A stretch of DNA of 64,000 nt from Crossiella sp. CA-258035 (GTDB taxonomy: Bacteria > Actinomycetota > Actinomycetes > Mycobacteriales > Pseudonocardiaceae), in assembly GCF_030064675.1 (NCBI RefSeq), contig NZ_CP116413.1, positions 4,062,001 to 4,126,000 of the forward strand. Reading direction: 5' to 3'. Below are positions 41,528-49,758 of this stretch, piece after piece. Position numbers and translations under genes: made by a program. Position 1 is the stretch's first letter, and each line of letters begins with the position of its first letter. The notes beneath the pieces were generated by a model. It was not told the origin of the DNA. It did no database searches and saw nothing but the letters and a program-made list of their open reading frames with translations.

Positions 41528-42153
41528 GCGGTCTGCAAGGCCGCGTAAGCCTGGCAGACCACCAGCCAGCGCTGCCGGTGGAAGGCCACGGTCTCCTCGA
41601 TCAGGCTGCTCAGCTCCTGGCCCAGCTCGCCGTCCAGCGAGGCGTAGAACCGGTCCAGCACCGCGGTGCCCGAGGTCTTGAGCTGGTGCACCGCGCTGCG
41701 CTGGATCTCCCCGGTGGGGAAGTACTTGAGCACCGCCACCGCGAACGCCCGCTCCGGCTCGGTCAGGGTGGCGTCGCTGAAGGCGTGCGCCACCGCGTGC
41801 ACCCGCACCCGCACCGGCTCGAACTCCAGCCGCAGCCGCCGCAGCAGGTTCGCCGCCGCGCGCACCTGGTCCGGGAAGTGCGCCATGCCGTGCTGCCAGG
41901 CGTCCGGGGTCAGTTCCAGGGCCTTGTCGAACATCAGCAGGTAGTCCCGGTGCACCGCTTCCAGGTCGGTCATCAGCTGGCGCAGCGCGGACCGGGAGCC
42001 GAAGGCGGTGGCCAGCTCGTCCACCGCGGCCAGCGCGGGACCCGCGTTGACGTGCACGCCGCCGTGCACCACCCCGGCCTGCACGGCCGCGCCGTGCACC
42101 GTGCCGGAGACCGTGTTGGCCACCTGCGGCCGCTCGCCGCTGTCCGTGCTCAT
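41524..42153 (-). CDS. Kinase partner with N-terminal V-x-G-x-V-x-Q tag
   Basis: A 209-aa soluble protein. Residues 11-36 form the repeat NTVSGTVHGAAVQAGVVHGG, which resembles the short beta-repeat tags found at the N-termini of actinobacterial STAND, effector-associated and signalling proteins. The remainder is helical (AVDELATAFGSRSALRQLM, HGMAHFPDQVRAAANLLRRL). I do not recognise a catalytic site. It is translationally coupled to the atypical kinase and may be its substrate or adaptor. A similar tag starts the STAND protein at 45939. Confidence 0.75.
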   Translation of the reverse strand: MSTDSGERPQVANTVSGTVHGAAVQAGVVHGGVHVNAGPALAAVDELATAFGSRSALRQLMTDLEAVHRDYLLMFDKALELTPDAWQHGMAHFPDQVRAAANLLRRLRLEFEPVRVRVHAVAHAFSDATLTEPERAFAVAVLKYFPTGEIQRSAVHQLKTSGTAVLDRFYASLDGELGQELSSLIEETVAFHRQRWLVVCQAYAALQTA

Positions 42154-42181
42154 GGCGACACGTTACGTGAGGACGAGGCGG

Positions 42182-42218
42182 AACCCCGCCACCGGAAGGA
42201 GATCCGGCAGCGGGGCTC
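42182..42218. terminator. Imperfect hairpin terminator
   Basis: A GC-rich inverted repeat of about 15 bp with two or three mismatches lies between the kinase-partner start region and the subtilase stop codon. It would end the subtilase transcript. Confidence 0.5.
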
Positions 42219-42229
42219 GGCGGGGTGAC

Positions 42230-43408
42230 TCAGAGACCGGCGGAGAACAGCAGCCGGTTGACGGTGCCGCCGGTGGTGCCACCGGAGACCTTGTTCGGGG
42301 TCGCGTTGGTGTTCAGCCAGTTGTGCACGGTGGCCGAGGGGGCGTCACCGAAGCGGGCCTTGTACAGCGCGGCCACACCGGCCACGTGCGGGGTGGCCAT
42401 CGAGGTGCCGCTCATCGAGCCGCTGCCGCCGGTGCGCACGGTGGAGATGATGTTGCTGCCGGGGGCGTAGAGGTCGACGCAGGCCCCGGTGCTGGAGAAG
42501 GAGGAGCGGGCGTCGGTGATCTCCGAGGAGGCGACCACGGTCGCGGTCTCCACCTTGCGCGGCAGGCGGTCACAGGAGTTGCCGCCGGTGTTGCCCGCCG
42601 AGGTGGCCAGGAAGACGCCGGAGGAGATCATGTTGCGGATCGCGGTCTCCAGCGCCGCACTGTGGGTGAAGTTCCACGAGGTGTTGGCCACCGCGGGCTT
42701 CTTCGCGTTCTGGGTGACCCAGTTGACACCGTTGAGCATGGAGGTGGCGGTGGCGCTGCCGGAGCAGTTCATCACCTTCACGCCGTGCAGGCTGACCTTC
42801 TTGGCCACGCCGTAGGTCTTGGAGCCGATGGTGCCCGCCACGTGCGTGCCGTGACCCTGGCAGTCGGTGTTGTTGGTGTCGATGGCGTTGTGGTCGAAGG
42901 TGGCCCGGCCCTCGAAGTCGGCGTGCGAGGGGGTGATGCCGGTGTCGATGATGTAGGCGTGCACCCCGGCGCCGGTGGCGTTGTAGGTGAAGCTCTTCGA
43001 CAGCGGCAGGTCGCGCTGGTCGACCCGGTCGATGCCCCAGGACGGCGGGTTCGGCTGGGTGGCCTCCAGCGCGTCGGTGACCAGCACGTCCTGCTCGATG
43101 CTCTTGACCGCCGGGTCGCGCCGCAGCTGGCGCAGCTGGCCGGGGGTGAGCTTGGCGGAGAAGCCGGTGACCGCGGCGCTGAACTCGGCCGCGGGCTTGA
43201 TGTCCAGCGCGGTGGTCAGGCTGCGGCCCCTGGCCTTGGCCGGGTCGGTCACCACGATGTAGGTGTCCGCGATGGGCTGGGTGGTCGCCGAGGCGGTGGC
43301 CAGCGACAGGGGCGCCTGGTAGGCGGGTTCTGCCATGGCGGTGGCCGCGGTCAGGGTGGACAGGGCGGCGGCTGAGAACACCGCGAGAGCACGGTTGAGC
43401 GGATGCAC
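42230..43408 (-). CDS. Secreted S8 (subtilisin-like) serine protease
   Basis: A 392-aa preproprotease. The signal peptide ends near AMA (residue 26). An I9-type propeptide (about 48-112, TYIVVTDPAKARG to SIEQDVLV) precedes the catalytic domain with Asp155 in YIIDTGI, His186 in GHGTHVAG, Asn in TSAGNTGG and Ser336 in GTSMATPHVAG. It has no C-terminal add-on domain. Proteinase-K-like cysteines are present (CQGHG, NCSG, SCDR). GTG start at 43408 behind AGGAG. Degrades extracellular protein. Confidence 0.95.
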   Translation of the reverse strand: MHPLNRALAVFSAAALSTLTAATAMAEPAYQAPLSLATASATTQPIADTYIVVTDPAKARGRSLTTALDIKPAAEFSAAVTGFSAKLTPGQLRQLRRDPAVKSIEQDVLVTDALEATQPNPPSWGIDRVDQRDLPLSKSFTYNATGAGVHAYIIDTGITPSHADFEGRATFDHNAIDTNNTDCQGHGTHVAGTIGSKTYGVAKKVSLHGVKVMNCSGSATATSMLNGVNWVTQNAKKPAVANTSWNFTHSAALETAIRNMISSGVFLATSAGNTGGNSCDRLPRKVETATVVASSEITDARSSFSSTGACVDLYAPGSNIISTVRTGGSGSMSGTSMATPHVAGVAALYKARFGDAPSATVHNWLNTNATPNKVSGGTTGGTVNRLLFSAGL

Positions 43409-43767
43409 GTGGTGGCTCCTTCAGTGCCCCGCCGACCGGGCTGCTCACCGCAGGGTTGGTGAGCGGACTGTCGCCCGGTCGTGGGTCACCCAGCAGAGTG
43501 ACGAGTGTGTCCGCGCAGGTCAATGGCGCTGATCAAATGTCTGCCCCGGTCCATCCGTTCTGCGGTGCGGCTTCCGTCTTCCGGACGAGGCGAGTCGGGG
43601 GTTGCGCTCGGCCGCCTGGTCAGGGCAGGGGGTGCGGCTACCCCAGTGCTGGTGTGCGCGGCGGTGCGTCCGGATTGGCATCGCCGTGGGTCGAAAGTGG
43701 GGACGCTGAGTGAGCCAGGGCCTGTCATTCGCTGTGCTGAGGCCGGTGCGCGCCTGGCACAGCGGCC
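43409..43767. other. Intergenic region without recognised gene
   Basis: 359 bp upstream of the subtilase and of a STAND/SARP fragment. No coherent frame or RNA structure was recognised; it should hold the subtilase promoter. Confidence 0.5.
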
Positions 43768-44148
43768 GCCGCCCAGCCGCTGGCCGCCTTCGAGCAGGTC
43801 CGGCGCAACCTGGCCGAGGAGCTGGGCGTGGACCCCGGTCCTGGGCTGCGCTTCCTGCACGAGCGCATCCTGCGCGCCGATCCCGCCCTGTTCGGCAAGG
43901 CGGCTGCCCCGCCCGCGGCGCCCGCCCAGCCGCCCGCGGACCTGCCGGTGTTCACCGGGCGGGAGGCCGAGCTCGCCGACACTGTGGCCCGGCTCAGCTC
44001 GGCGACCTGCCGGGCGGGTGTGGCCGTGGTGCACGGCATGCCGGGGGTCGGCAAGACCAGCTGCGCTCTACCGCGCCACCAGGGTGCTCGACACCTCGGT
44101 GACCGCGGCCGTGCAGCTGGGTTCGGCGGCTACATCCTGGAGTGCTGA
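43768..44148 (+). pseudogene. Fragment of an AfsR/SARP-STAND regulator
   Basis: A single frame reads the end of a BTAD domain (LAAFEQVRRNLAEELGVDPG, then LRFLHERILRADP), a Pro/Ala linker, and the first part of an NB-ARC domain up to the P-loop GMPGVGKTS, after which sequence homology stops. The DNA-binding domain, most of the BTAD and the ATPase body are missing. It is the remains of a second SARP or STAND gene, truncated at both ends. Confidence 0.7.
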
Positions 44149-44149
44149 C

Positions 44150-44638
44150 CTACTCCGCGAGCACCTCGTCGGCGAACCGGTTCAGGTTGGCCAGCATCCG
44201 CTCCGCGCGTTCCTCGGTGCTCAGCGACTCCTTGGGGTTCGGCACCGAGGGCTTGCGCCGCCCGCGCACGTACAGCGAGCAGGCCAGGTCCGCGCACAGG
44301 TAGGTGCCGACGGTGTTGCCCAGCTTCCCGGCCGCCCCGGCCCGGCGCGCGGCGAACAGCGCCACATCGCCGGTGCCGTGCGTGGTGAGGCAGAACGCGC
44401 ACATGGACTGCTTGATCCGGCCCGGCGTGGCCGCCAGCGCCAGCCCGACCACCTCGCCGCCGCGCGGGAAGACGAGGTAGCCGTTGTTGGTGGCCTTGGG
44501 ATCCCGCCAGCCGAGGAAGTCCAGCTCGGCCCAGTCGATCTCGGTCAGCTTCCCGGGCAGGGCCAGCCGTTTGGCCTCGCCCTTGGAGCAGTTGGCGAAG
44601 GACGCCCGGATGGTGTTCTCAGCTAGCGGTTCCACCAC
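44150..44638 (-). CDS. FBP-domain (FusB-like, EF-G-binding) zinc-finger protein
   Basis: A 162-aa protein of the FBP family. A helical N-terminus (1-60) leads to WRDPKATNNGYLVF and a C-terminal treble-clef zinc site with cysteines in MCAFCLTTH and LCADLACS. FusB-type proteins bind elongation factor G and rescue fusidate-stalled ribosomes; chromosomal actinobacterial homologues have uncertain roles. Start at GTG 44638; a second GTG follows directly. Confidence 0.85.
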   Translation of the reverse strand: MVEPLAENTIRASFANCSKGEAKRLALPGKLTEIDWAELDFLGWRDPKATNNGYLVFPRGGEVVGLALAATPGRIKQSMCAFCLTTHGTGDVALFAARRAGAAGKLGNTVGTYLCADLACSLYVRGRRKPSVPNPKESLSTEERAERMLANLNRFADEVLAE

Positions 44639-44674
44639 CCGATCATCAGCGCGCGGCCGGAGCCCGGCAACTCA

Positions 44675-45010
44675 TTAACCCGCCAGCTCGCTGCCCCAGT
44701 CGTGCAGCGCGACCAGTACCGGCCACAGCGCCCGGCCCCGTTCGGTGAGCTCGTACTCCACCCTCGGCGGGATCTCCGGGTACAGCGTGCGGGTCAGCAC
44801 CCCTTCGTGCTCCAGCGCCCGCAGCCGGTCGGTGAGCGTCTTGGCGCTCGGACTGCCCAGCGCGGTCCGCAGCTCGCCGAAGCGCAGCGGTCCGCACATC
44901 AGCTCGCGCACCAGCAACGTGGTCCACTTCCCGGTCAGCACCCCCAGCGCCCGCTCCACCGCACCCGGCTGGGCCTGCCCGCAAACCCCCTGCTCAACCC
45001 CAGTTGCCAT
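44675..45010 (-). CDS. HxlR-family regulator
   Basis: A 111-aa winged-helix protein: GALGVLTGKWTTLLVREL-type recognition fold, CGPLRFGELRTAL, and wing TRTLYPEIPPRVEYELTERG. One N-terminal cysteine (Cys10) could serve as a redox sensor as in some HxlR members. Divergent from the NmrA-like gene with a 57-bp spacer, so it probably controls that gene and itself. Confidence 0.92.
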   Translation of the reverse strand: MATGVEQGVCGQAQPGAVERALGVLTGKWTTLLVRELMCGPLRFGELRTALGSPSAKTLTDRLRALEHEGVLTRTLYPEIPPRVEYELTERGRALWPVLVALHDWGSELAG

Positions 45011-45067
45011 GCTGAAACTATGCCACTTGCTGGGTACCGTTGGCCGCCTGCGCCTAGCGTCCCCGGC

Positions 45068-45892
45068 ATGATCATCGCAGTGCACGGGGCCACCGGCCTC
45101 CAAGGCGCCCCGGTCGTCCGGCAGCTCCTCGCCAAGGGCCACGAAGTCCGCGCCCTCGCCCGCAATCCGCACCGCGCGCCCGCCGGCGCGCACCCCACTC
45201 CCGTCGACCTGGCCGACCCCGGATCCCTCGCCGCCGCCTACCGCGGGGCCGACGCCGTGGTCGTGCAGTTCCCGGTCATCTTCAGCGAGGTGATCCTGGC
45301 CCAGGTCGACGCCATCCTGGAAGCCTTGTCCGGCACCAAGGTCGAGCACGTCATCTTCAACACCAGCGGCGGCATCCAGCGCACCGAGACCGGACATCCC
45401 TTCCTGGACGCCAGATCCCGCCTCATCCGCGACCTGCCCAAGCTCGCTCCGACCGTCTCGGTCCTCGGTCCCGCGGCCCTGTACAACGAGGTCCTCGCCG
45501 ACCCGTGGACGGTGGCGGGCAACGAGATCCGGCATCCGCTGCCACCCGAGCTGGCCCTGCCCTGGGCGGCGTCCGAGGACGTGGCCACCGCGATCGGTGA
45601 GCTGCTCACCGAACCGGTGCCCGCCCAGTTGATCGGCGGGCCGGAAGACCTCACCGGGTTCCAGGTGGAGGAGGTGCTCTCGGCGGTGCTGGGGCGTGAG
45701 GTGCGCTGGCGGACAACAGAGATCGAGAAGTTCCGGGAGCTGATGACGCCGCATCTGGGCGCGGAGGTGGCGGCTGGGGTGGCCGGGTCCTACACGGTGG
45801 TGACCGCCGACTCGGTGGACCCGGCGCTGATCCGGCGCGGCACCACGACTCTCCGCGACTGGGCCGAACGGTGGCCTTGGACGGCTGTTTGA
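45068..45892 (+). CDS. NmrA-like NAD(P)-binding protein
   Basis: A 274-aa atypical short-chain dehydrogenase. Nucleotide loop HGATGLQGAPVVRQLL near the N-terminus; no YxxxK catalytic pair is visible, so it may be a redox sensor or a quinone-oxidoreductase-like enzyme (NmrA/QorB type). Divergent from an HxlR regulator, a common pairing for genes induced by electrophiles. ATG at 45068. Confidence 0.88.
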   Translation: MIIAVHGATGLQGAPVVRQLLAKGHEVRALARNPHRAPAGAHPTPVDLADPGSLAAAYRGADAVVVQFPVIFSEVILAQVDAILEALSGTKVEHVIFNTSGGIQRTETGHPFLDARSRLIRDLPKLAPTVSVLGPAALYNEVLADPWTVAGNEIRHPLPPELALPWAASEDVATAIGELLTEPVPAQLIGGPEDLTGFQVEEVLSAVLGREVRWRTTEIEKFRELMTPHLGAEVAAGVAGSYTVVTADSVDPALIRRGTTTLRDWAERWPWTAV

Positions 45893-45938
45893 CCCGTTCT
45901 CGCTCCCCGCGGTACTTGACCGGATACCCTCGGTCACC

Positions 45939-47684
45939 ATGTCGGAGAACGAGGTCGTCGGTGTGGCCGGGCCGGTGGTCCAGGTCAGCACGGTGACCGG
46001 CTCGGTCGTGATCACTCAGGCCCGCGGCAACCTGCCACCGCCGCCCGCGCCCGTGGTCAACCGGACCGCGGAGCTCGACACCCTCTCGGAGCTGGTCGGT
46101 GCGCGACCCGTGGTGGTCAGCGGCGTGGCGGGGGTTGGCAAGACCAGCCTGGTCCTGCACTGGGCCGAGCGGTACGCGTACCGGTTCCCCGACGGCCGGT
46201 TCTACTTCCGCTCGGCCTGGCTGCCGCTGCGCCGCCTGCTCGTCCAGCTCGGGGTGGACCACGCGGCGGTGCCCGAGGGGCTGGACGCGCAACTGGCGCT
46301 GCTGCGAAGCACGGTCGGGCAGCAGCAGATCCTGGTGGTGCTGGACGAGATCGAGGACCCGGTTCCGGTTCGCGAACTGCTGGACGGTGTGCCCGGCCTG
46401 ACCGTGCTGATCATCAGCCGGACCGAGGTGGACGCCGCGCTCGTGCTGCCGCCGTCCGGTCTGCCCTTCGCGGTCGAGAAAGCCTGGCAGGAGCTGACCG
46501 AGGACGGCAGGGTGGCGCTCAGCCTGATCGCCCGCGTGCCAGGGACCGACCTCGGCGAGGAGACGTTCCGGGCGCTCACCCGCGACCCTGGCAGCGATCT
46601 CCGGGTGGCGGAGCTGGTGCGGGCGGGGTTGCTGGAGCGGCACGGCGGGCGGCTCCGGATCCCGTCAGCGGTCCGCCACCCCCTGCGGCGGCTCCGCCAG
46701 GGGGTCGAGGTCGAGCACTACCTGCGCCACGCCATGGCGGCCGATCAGAAGCTGTCCCCGCACCGCCCACTGCCCCGGCACCGGGACCAGGCTGACGGGT
46801 TCTTCCCCGACGCGGCAGCCGCACTCGCCTGGTTGGACGAGGAGCACGGCAACCTGCTCGCGGCCCAGTGCCGCTGCCTCGTACTGCACCTGCACGCCGA
46901 GGCCTGGCAACTGGCCTGGGCACTGGAGACCTACCACCGCCGCCGGGGCCTGCTGGGCGACCCGGCCACCCAATGGCAGGCCGTGCTGGTCAGCGCCGCG
47001 CTGACCAGGGATGCCGCCGGACAACTGCTGGCCCAACAGGTGCTGGCCGACCTGGACAAGCCGGTCGAACGCACCCCGGAAGCGGCCACCCTCGAAGGCA
47101 TCGCCGCCGTGCACGCCGAACTCGGCGACTACACCGCCGCCAGGCTCAACTGGGACCGCGCCCAGGACCTGAGCCGCGGCCCGGCCACCGAGGTCACCGT
47201 CTACACCACCTCCGACAACGGGGAAGCGCTGTGCCAAGCCGTGGTCGGGCTGCTCCAGGTCGCCGGGTTCGAGTTCGCCGGGGCCGAGCCGCCGGTGCGC
47301 GGGTCCTGGTTCCAGCGGTTCCGGGTGCGCGGGGACAGCAAGGCCGTGGACAAGCTCGGCGAGCTGGCAGGGAAGCTGGAGCGGGCCGCGGAGCTGAGGT
47401 ACATCGCCACCCCGCGTTCGGAGAACGACGAGCGGGAGGCCGGCGCGATCGCCAAGCTGGCCGAGGCGATGAAGGAGGTGGACGAGGTGGTGATCCGGAC
47501 CTCCTCCGTGTTGTTCGTCAAGACCGGCGGCTGTGTCATGTCCATCGTGCTCAGCGAGGACCAGATCCGCTGCCTCGACCGCAACCCCCAGCTGATGCGC
47601 GCCCCGGGGCAGGTGCTGGACGCGCTCGCCGAGCTGGTGCGGGCTGAGCCGGTGCCGCTGGCGGTGGAGGGACAGACCGGGTAG
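45939..47684 (+). CDS. STAND NTPase with TPR-like region and conserved C-terminal domain
   Basis: A 581-aa protein. The N-terminal tag (5-30, VVGVAGPVVQVSTVTGSVVI) is like that of the kinase partner. An NB-ARC/STAND ATPase follows with Walker A GVAGVGKTS (62-70) and Walker B ILVVLDE (about 126). After a helical, TPR-like region (about 260-420) comes a domain of about 150 residues (VTVYTTSDNGEALCQAV, RGSWFQRFRV, SSVLFVKTGG) that I have seen attached to actinobacterial STAND/TPR proteins but cannot name with certainty. It lacks DNA-binding or protease motifs. STAND proteins are switches in signalling and anti-phage defence. Confidence 0.85.
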   Translation: MSENEVVGVAGPVVQVSTVTGSVVITQARGNLPPPPAPVVNRTAELDTLSELVGARPVVVSGVAGVGKTSLVLHWAERYAYRFPDGRFYFRSAWLPLRRLLVQLGVDHAAVPEGLDAQLALLRSTVGQQQILVVLDEIEDPVPVRELLDGVPGLTVLIISRTEVDAALVLPPSGLPFAVEKAWQELTEDGRVALSLIARVPGTDLGEETFRALTRDPGSDLRVAELVRAGLLERHGGRLRIPSAVRHPLRRLRQGVEVEHYLRHAMAADQKLSPHRPLPRHRDQADGFFPDAAAALAWLDEEHGNLLAAQCRCLVLHLHAEAWQLAWALETYHRRRGLLGDPATQWQAVLVSAALTRDAAGQLLAQQVLADLDKPVERTPEAATLEGIAAVHAELGDYTAARLNWDRAQDLSRGPATEVTVYTTSDNGEALCQAVVGLLQVAGFEFAGAEPPVRGSWFQRFRVRGDSKAVDKLGELAGKLERAAELRYIATPRSENDEREAGAIAKLAEAMKEVDEVVIRTSSVLFVKTGGCVMSIVLSEDQIRCLDRNPQLMRAPGQVLDALAELVRAEPVPLAVEGQTG

Positions 47685-47713
47685 GCGCGGCCCGGATGGG
47701 GTAGACCGGTGCT

Positions 47714-48076
47714 ATGCCGAGACGAATCCTGCCGGTGGTGGGGCTGGCGGTGCTGCTCGCGGGCTGTGGCGGCAACCCGACCGCACCCGGTGGCAGCACC
47801 CCAGCGCCCACCAGCAACCCGGCCTCCACGACCAGCGCGCCGCCGCCGACGAACGTGCCGGGGGAGCTGACATTGCAGGGCAAAGTCAGCGCGGGGGTGG
47901 AGGCGAGCTGCCTGGTCATGGAGTCCGGCGGCAAGCAGTACCTGCTGGTCGGCGGGGACCCGGCGGTGGTCAAGCCCGGCGCGGAGGTCGAGGTGCGCGG
48001 GGTGGTCAAGCCGGACCTGGTCTCCACCTGCCAGCAGGGCGAGCCGCTGGAGATCAGCTCAGCCAAGAGTCGCTGA
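47714..48076 (+). CDS. Small lipoprotein
   Basis: A 120-aa protein with a lipobox (VLLAGC, Cys at about 18) after a short hydrophobic signal, a Thr/Ser/Pro linker to about residue 50, and a small beta-rich domain (LTLQGKVSAGVEASCLVMES, VVKPDLVSTCQQG) with two cysteines that may pair. Anchored on the outer face of the membrane. Function unknown. ATG at 47714, 29 bp after the STAND gene. Confidence 0.8.
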   Translation: MPRRILPVVGLAVLLAGCGGNPTAPGGSTPAPTSNPASTTSAPPPTNVPGELTLQGKVSAGVEASCLVMESGGKQYLLVGGDPAVVKPGAEVEVRGVVKPDLVSTCQQGEPLEISSAKSR

Positions 48077-48079
48077 GCC

Positions 48080-48787
48080 TCACTCCTCGATCGCGCCGCC
48101 CACCGCGCGCAGGTGCTCGCGGAAGGTCAGCGCCGGGTTGTCCCGCCGGGCCGCCAGGTAGCCGTCGAAGCCGACCTGGGCGCGCAGCGAGACCCCGGCG
48201 CGGATCCGCTCGGCCTGCTGCCGCTCGGTGTCCCGGATGCCCTCGGCCAGCGCCAGCAGCTCCCCGGCCCGCTCGGCCGGTGCGAACAGCACGCCGTCCT
48301 CGTCGCCTAAGACCAGGTCCGCGGTGGTCACCGTCCAGTCACCGACCCTGGCGGCGGTCAGCGCGTCGGCCGGGCGCGGGTCCAGGCGCAGCGGGCCGGT
48401 GGCCAGGCTGCCCTGGCTGAACAGCGGCAGGCCGATCGCGCGCAGGTCCGCGGTGTCCCGGTGCAGGCCCCAGATCACCACGCCCTGGACTCCGGCCAGC
48501 TGTGCCTCCAGCGCGGCCAGGTCGCCGACGCAGGCCTCGTCGGTACGGCCGCCGTTGTCCACCACCAGCACGTCGCCGGGCTCGGCCTGCTCGTAGGCCT
48601 CCAGGAAGATGTCCACGCTGCCCACGTGCCGGGCGGGCAGCGCGCGGCCGGACACCCGGGCGCCGGGGAACAGCGGGAGCATCGGCGCGGGCGCGCAGCG
48701 CACCGGGACCCCGGCCCGCACGCAGGCGTCGGCCAGGTGCGCGGTGGTCAGCGTGGCGAATCGGCGGACCAGCTCATGAGTGTCCAT
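48080..48787 (-). CDS. RraA-family aldolase-like protein
   Basis: A 235-aa protein of the RraA/HMG (4-hydroxy-4-methyl-2-oxoglutarate) aldolase family. Conserved GDVLVVDNGGRTDEACVGDL and WGLHRDTADLRAIGLPLFS carry the Arg-Asp metal/substrate pocket found in the aldolase branch, so pyruvate-aldolase or oxaloacetate-decarboxylase activity is more likely than RNase E inhibition. Codon 160 is TTA. The ATG at 48787 behind AGAAGGAAACC lies inside the end of the MarR-GNAT gene (14-base overlap), showing coupling. Confidence 0.88.
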   Translation of the reverse strand: MDTHELVRRFATLTTAHLADACVRAGVPVRCAPAPMLPLFPGARVSGRALPARHVGSVDIFLEAYEQAEPGDVLVVDNGGRTDEACVGDLAALEAQLAGVQGVVIWGLHRDTADLRAIGLPLFSQGSLATGPLRLDPRPADALTAARVGDWTVTTADLVLGDEDGVLFAPAERAGELLALAEGIRDTERQQAERIRAGVSLRAQVGFDGYLAARRDNPALTFREHLRAVGGAIEE

Positions 48788-49679
48788 GGTTTCCTTCTCC
48801 GGCAAGGGGTTTCTCGAACCAGTGGTGGGCGTAGGGCTCCTCGTTGAACGCCGGGACCTCGTGGTAACCGGCCGCCCGGTACAGCCCGATCGCCTCGGTC
48901 AGCGCCCGGTTGGTCTCCAGCCGCACCGCCCGCGCCCCGTGCGCGAGGGCCCTGGCCTCCAGCTCCGCCAGCAGCCGCCGCCCCAGGCCGAGCCCGCGGA
49001 CGGTGGGGGAGACCCACATGCGTTTGATCTCCGCGTACGCCGGCGGGCGCGGCTTCAGCGCGCCGCAGCCCACCGGTTCCCCGTGCAACGTGGCCACCAG
49101 CAGCAGCCCGTGCGGCAGGGTCAGCTCCGCGTCCTCGGCCGGGATGCTGCGCGCCGGGTCGAACCCGTCCTCGAACCGCCCGGCCAGCTCGGCGAAGTAG
49201 GCGGCCAGGCAGTGCCGCGCGGCGGGCTGCCACGGGTCCACCACCGCCACCTCGACCATCGAGGCCGCCAGCAACCGCTCCACCTCGGCCATCGCCGAGA
49301 TCAGCCGGTCCCGCTGGCCACCGTTGAGCGGCGCCAGCATCGAGGCCGCCAGCTGATCGGACAACCGGTCCAGCTCGGCCCGCTCGGCCAGCCCGGCCGC
49401 GGTCAGCCTGGCCACCCGGACCCGCCCGTCCGCCCCCGGCCCGACCTCGACCAGGCCTTCGGCGGTCAGCGCGCGCAGCATCCGGCTCAGGTACCCGGAG
49501 TCCAGGTCCAGCCGCGCCCGCAGCTCCCGCACCTCGCGGCCGTCCGCGCCGATCTCCCACAGCACCCGGCACTGGCCCAGCGGCCGGTCCCTGGACAGGT
49601 AGGCCTCGTCCAGCGCGCCGAGCCGCTGGGTGACGGTCCGGTTGAACCGCCGCACCCCCTCGATCAGCCCGCGCTCCAT
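48774..49679 (-). CDS. MarR-type regulator fused to GNAT acetyltransferase
   Basis: A 301-aa fusion. Residues 1-140 are a MarR winged helix (LGQCRVLWEIGADGREVREL, LDLDSGYLSRMLRALTAEGLV). Residues 150-295 are a GNAT domain with acetyl-CoA loop VRGLGLGRRLL and GYHEVPAFNEEPYAHHWFEK end. This architecture is a known type in which the acetyltransferase part may sense or modify a ligand. Divergent from TerC, overlapping the RraA-like gene. Ligand unknown. Confidence 0.9.
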   Translation of the reverse strand: MERGLIEGVRRFNRTVTQRLGALDEAYLSRDRPLGQCRVLWEIGADGREVRELRARLDLDSGYLSRMLRALTAEGLVEVGPGADGRVRVARLTAAGLAERAELDRLSDQLAASMLAPLNGGQRDRLISAMAEVERLLAASMVEVAVVDPWQPAARHCLAAYFAELAGRFEDGFDPARSIPAEDAELTLPHGLLLVATLHGEPVGCGALKPRPPAYAEIKRMWVSPTVRGLGLGRRLLAELEARALAHGARAVRLETNRALTEAIGLYRAAGYHEVPAFNEEPYAHHWFEKPLAGEGNHGHS

Positions 49680-49758
49680 TCTCTGACCTTAGTCAGCGAA
49701 TGGAGCCGGTGGCCAGATGTGGTTAAGATCGAGACCGACGCGGCGGGGGAGGATCAGC

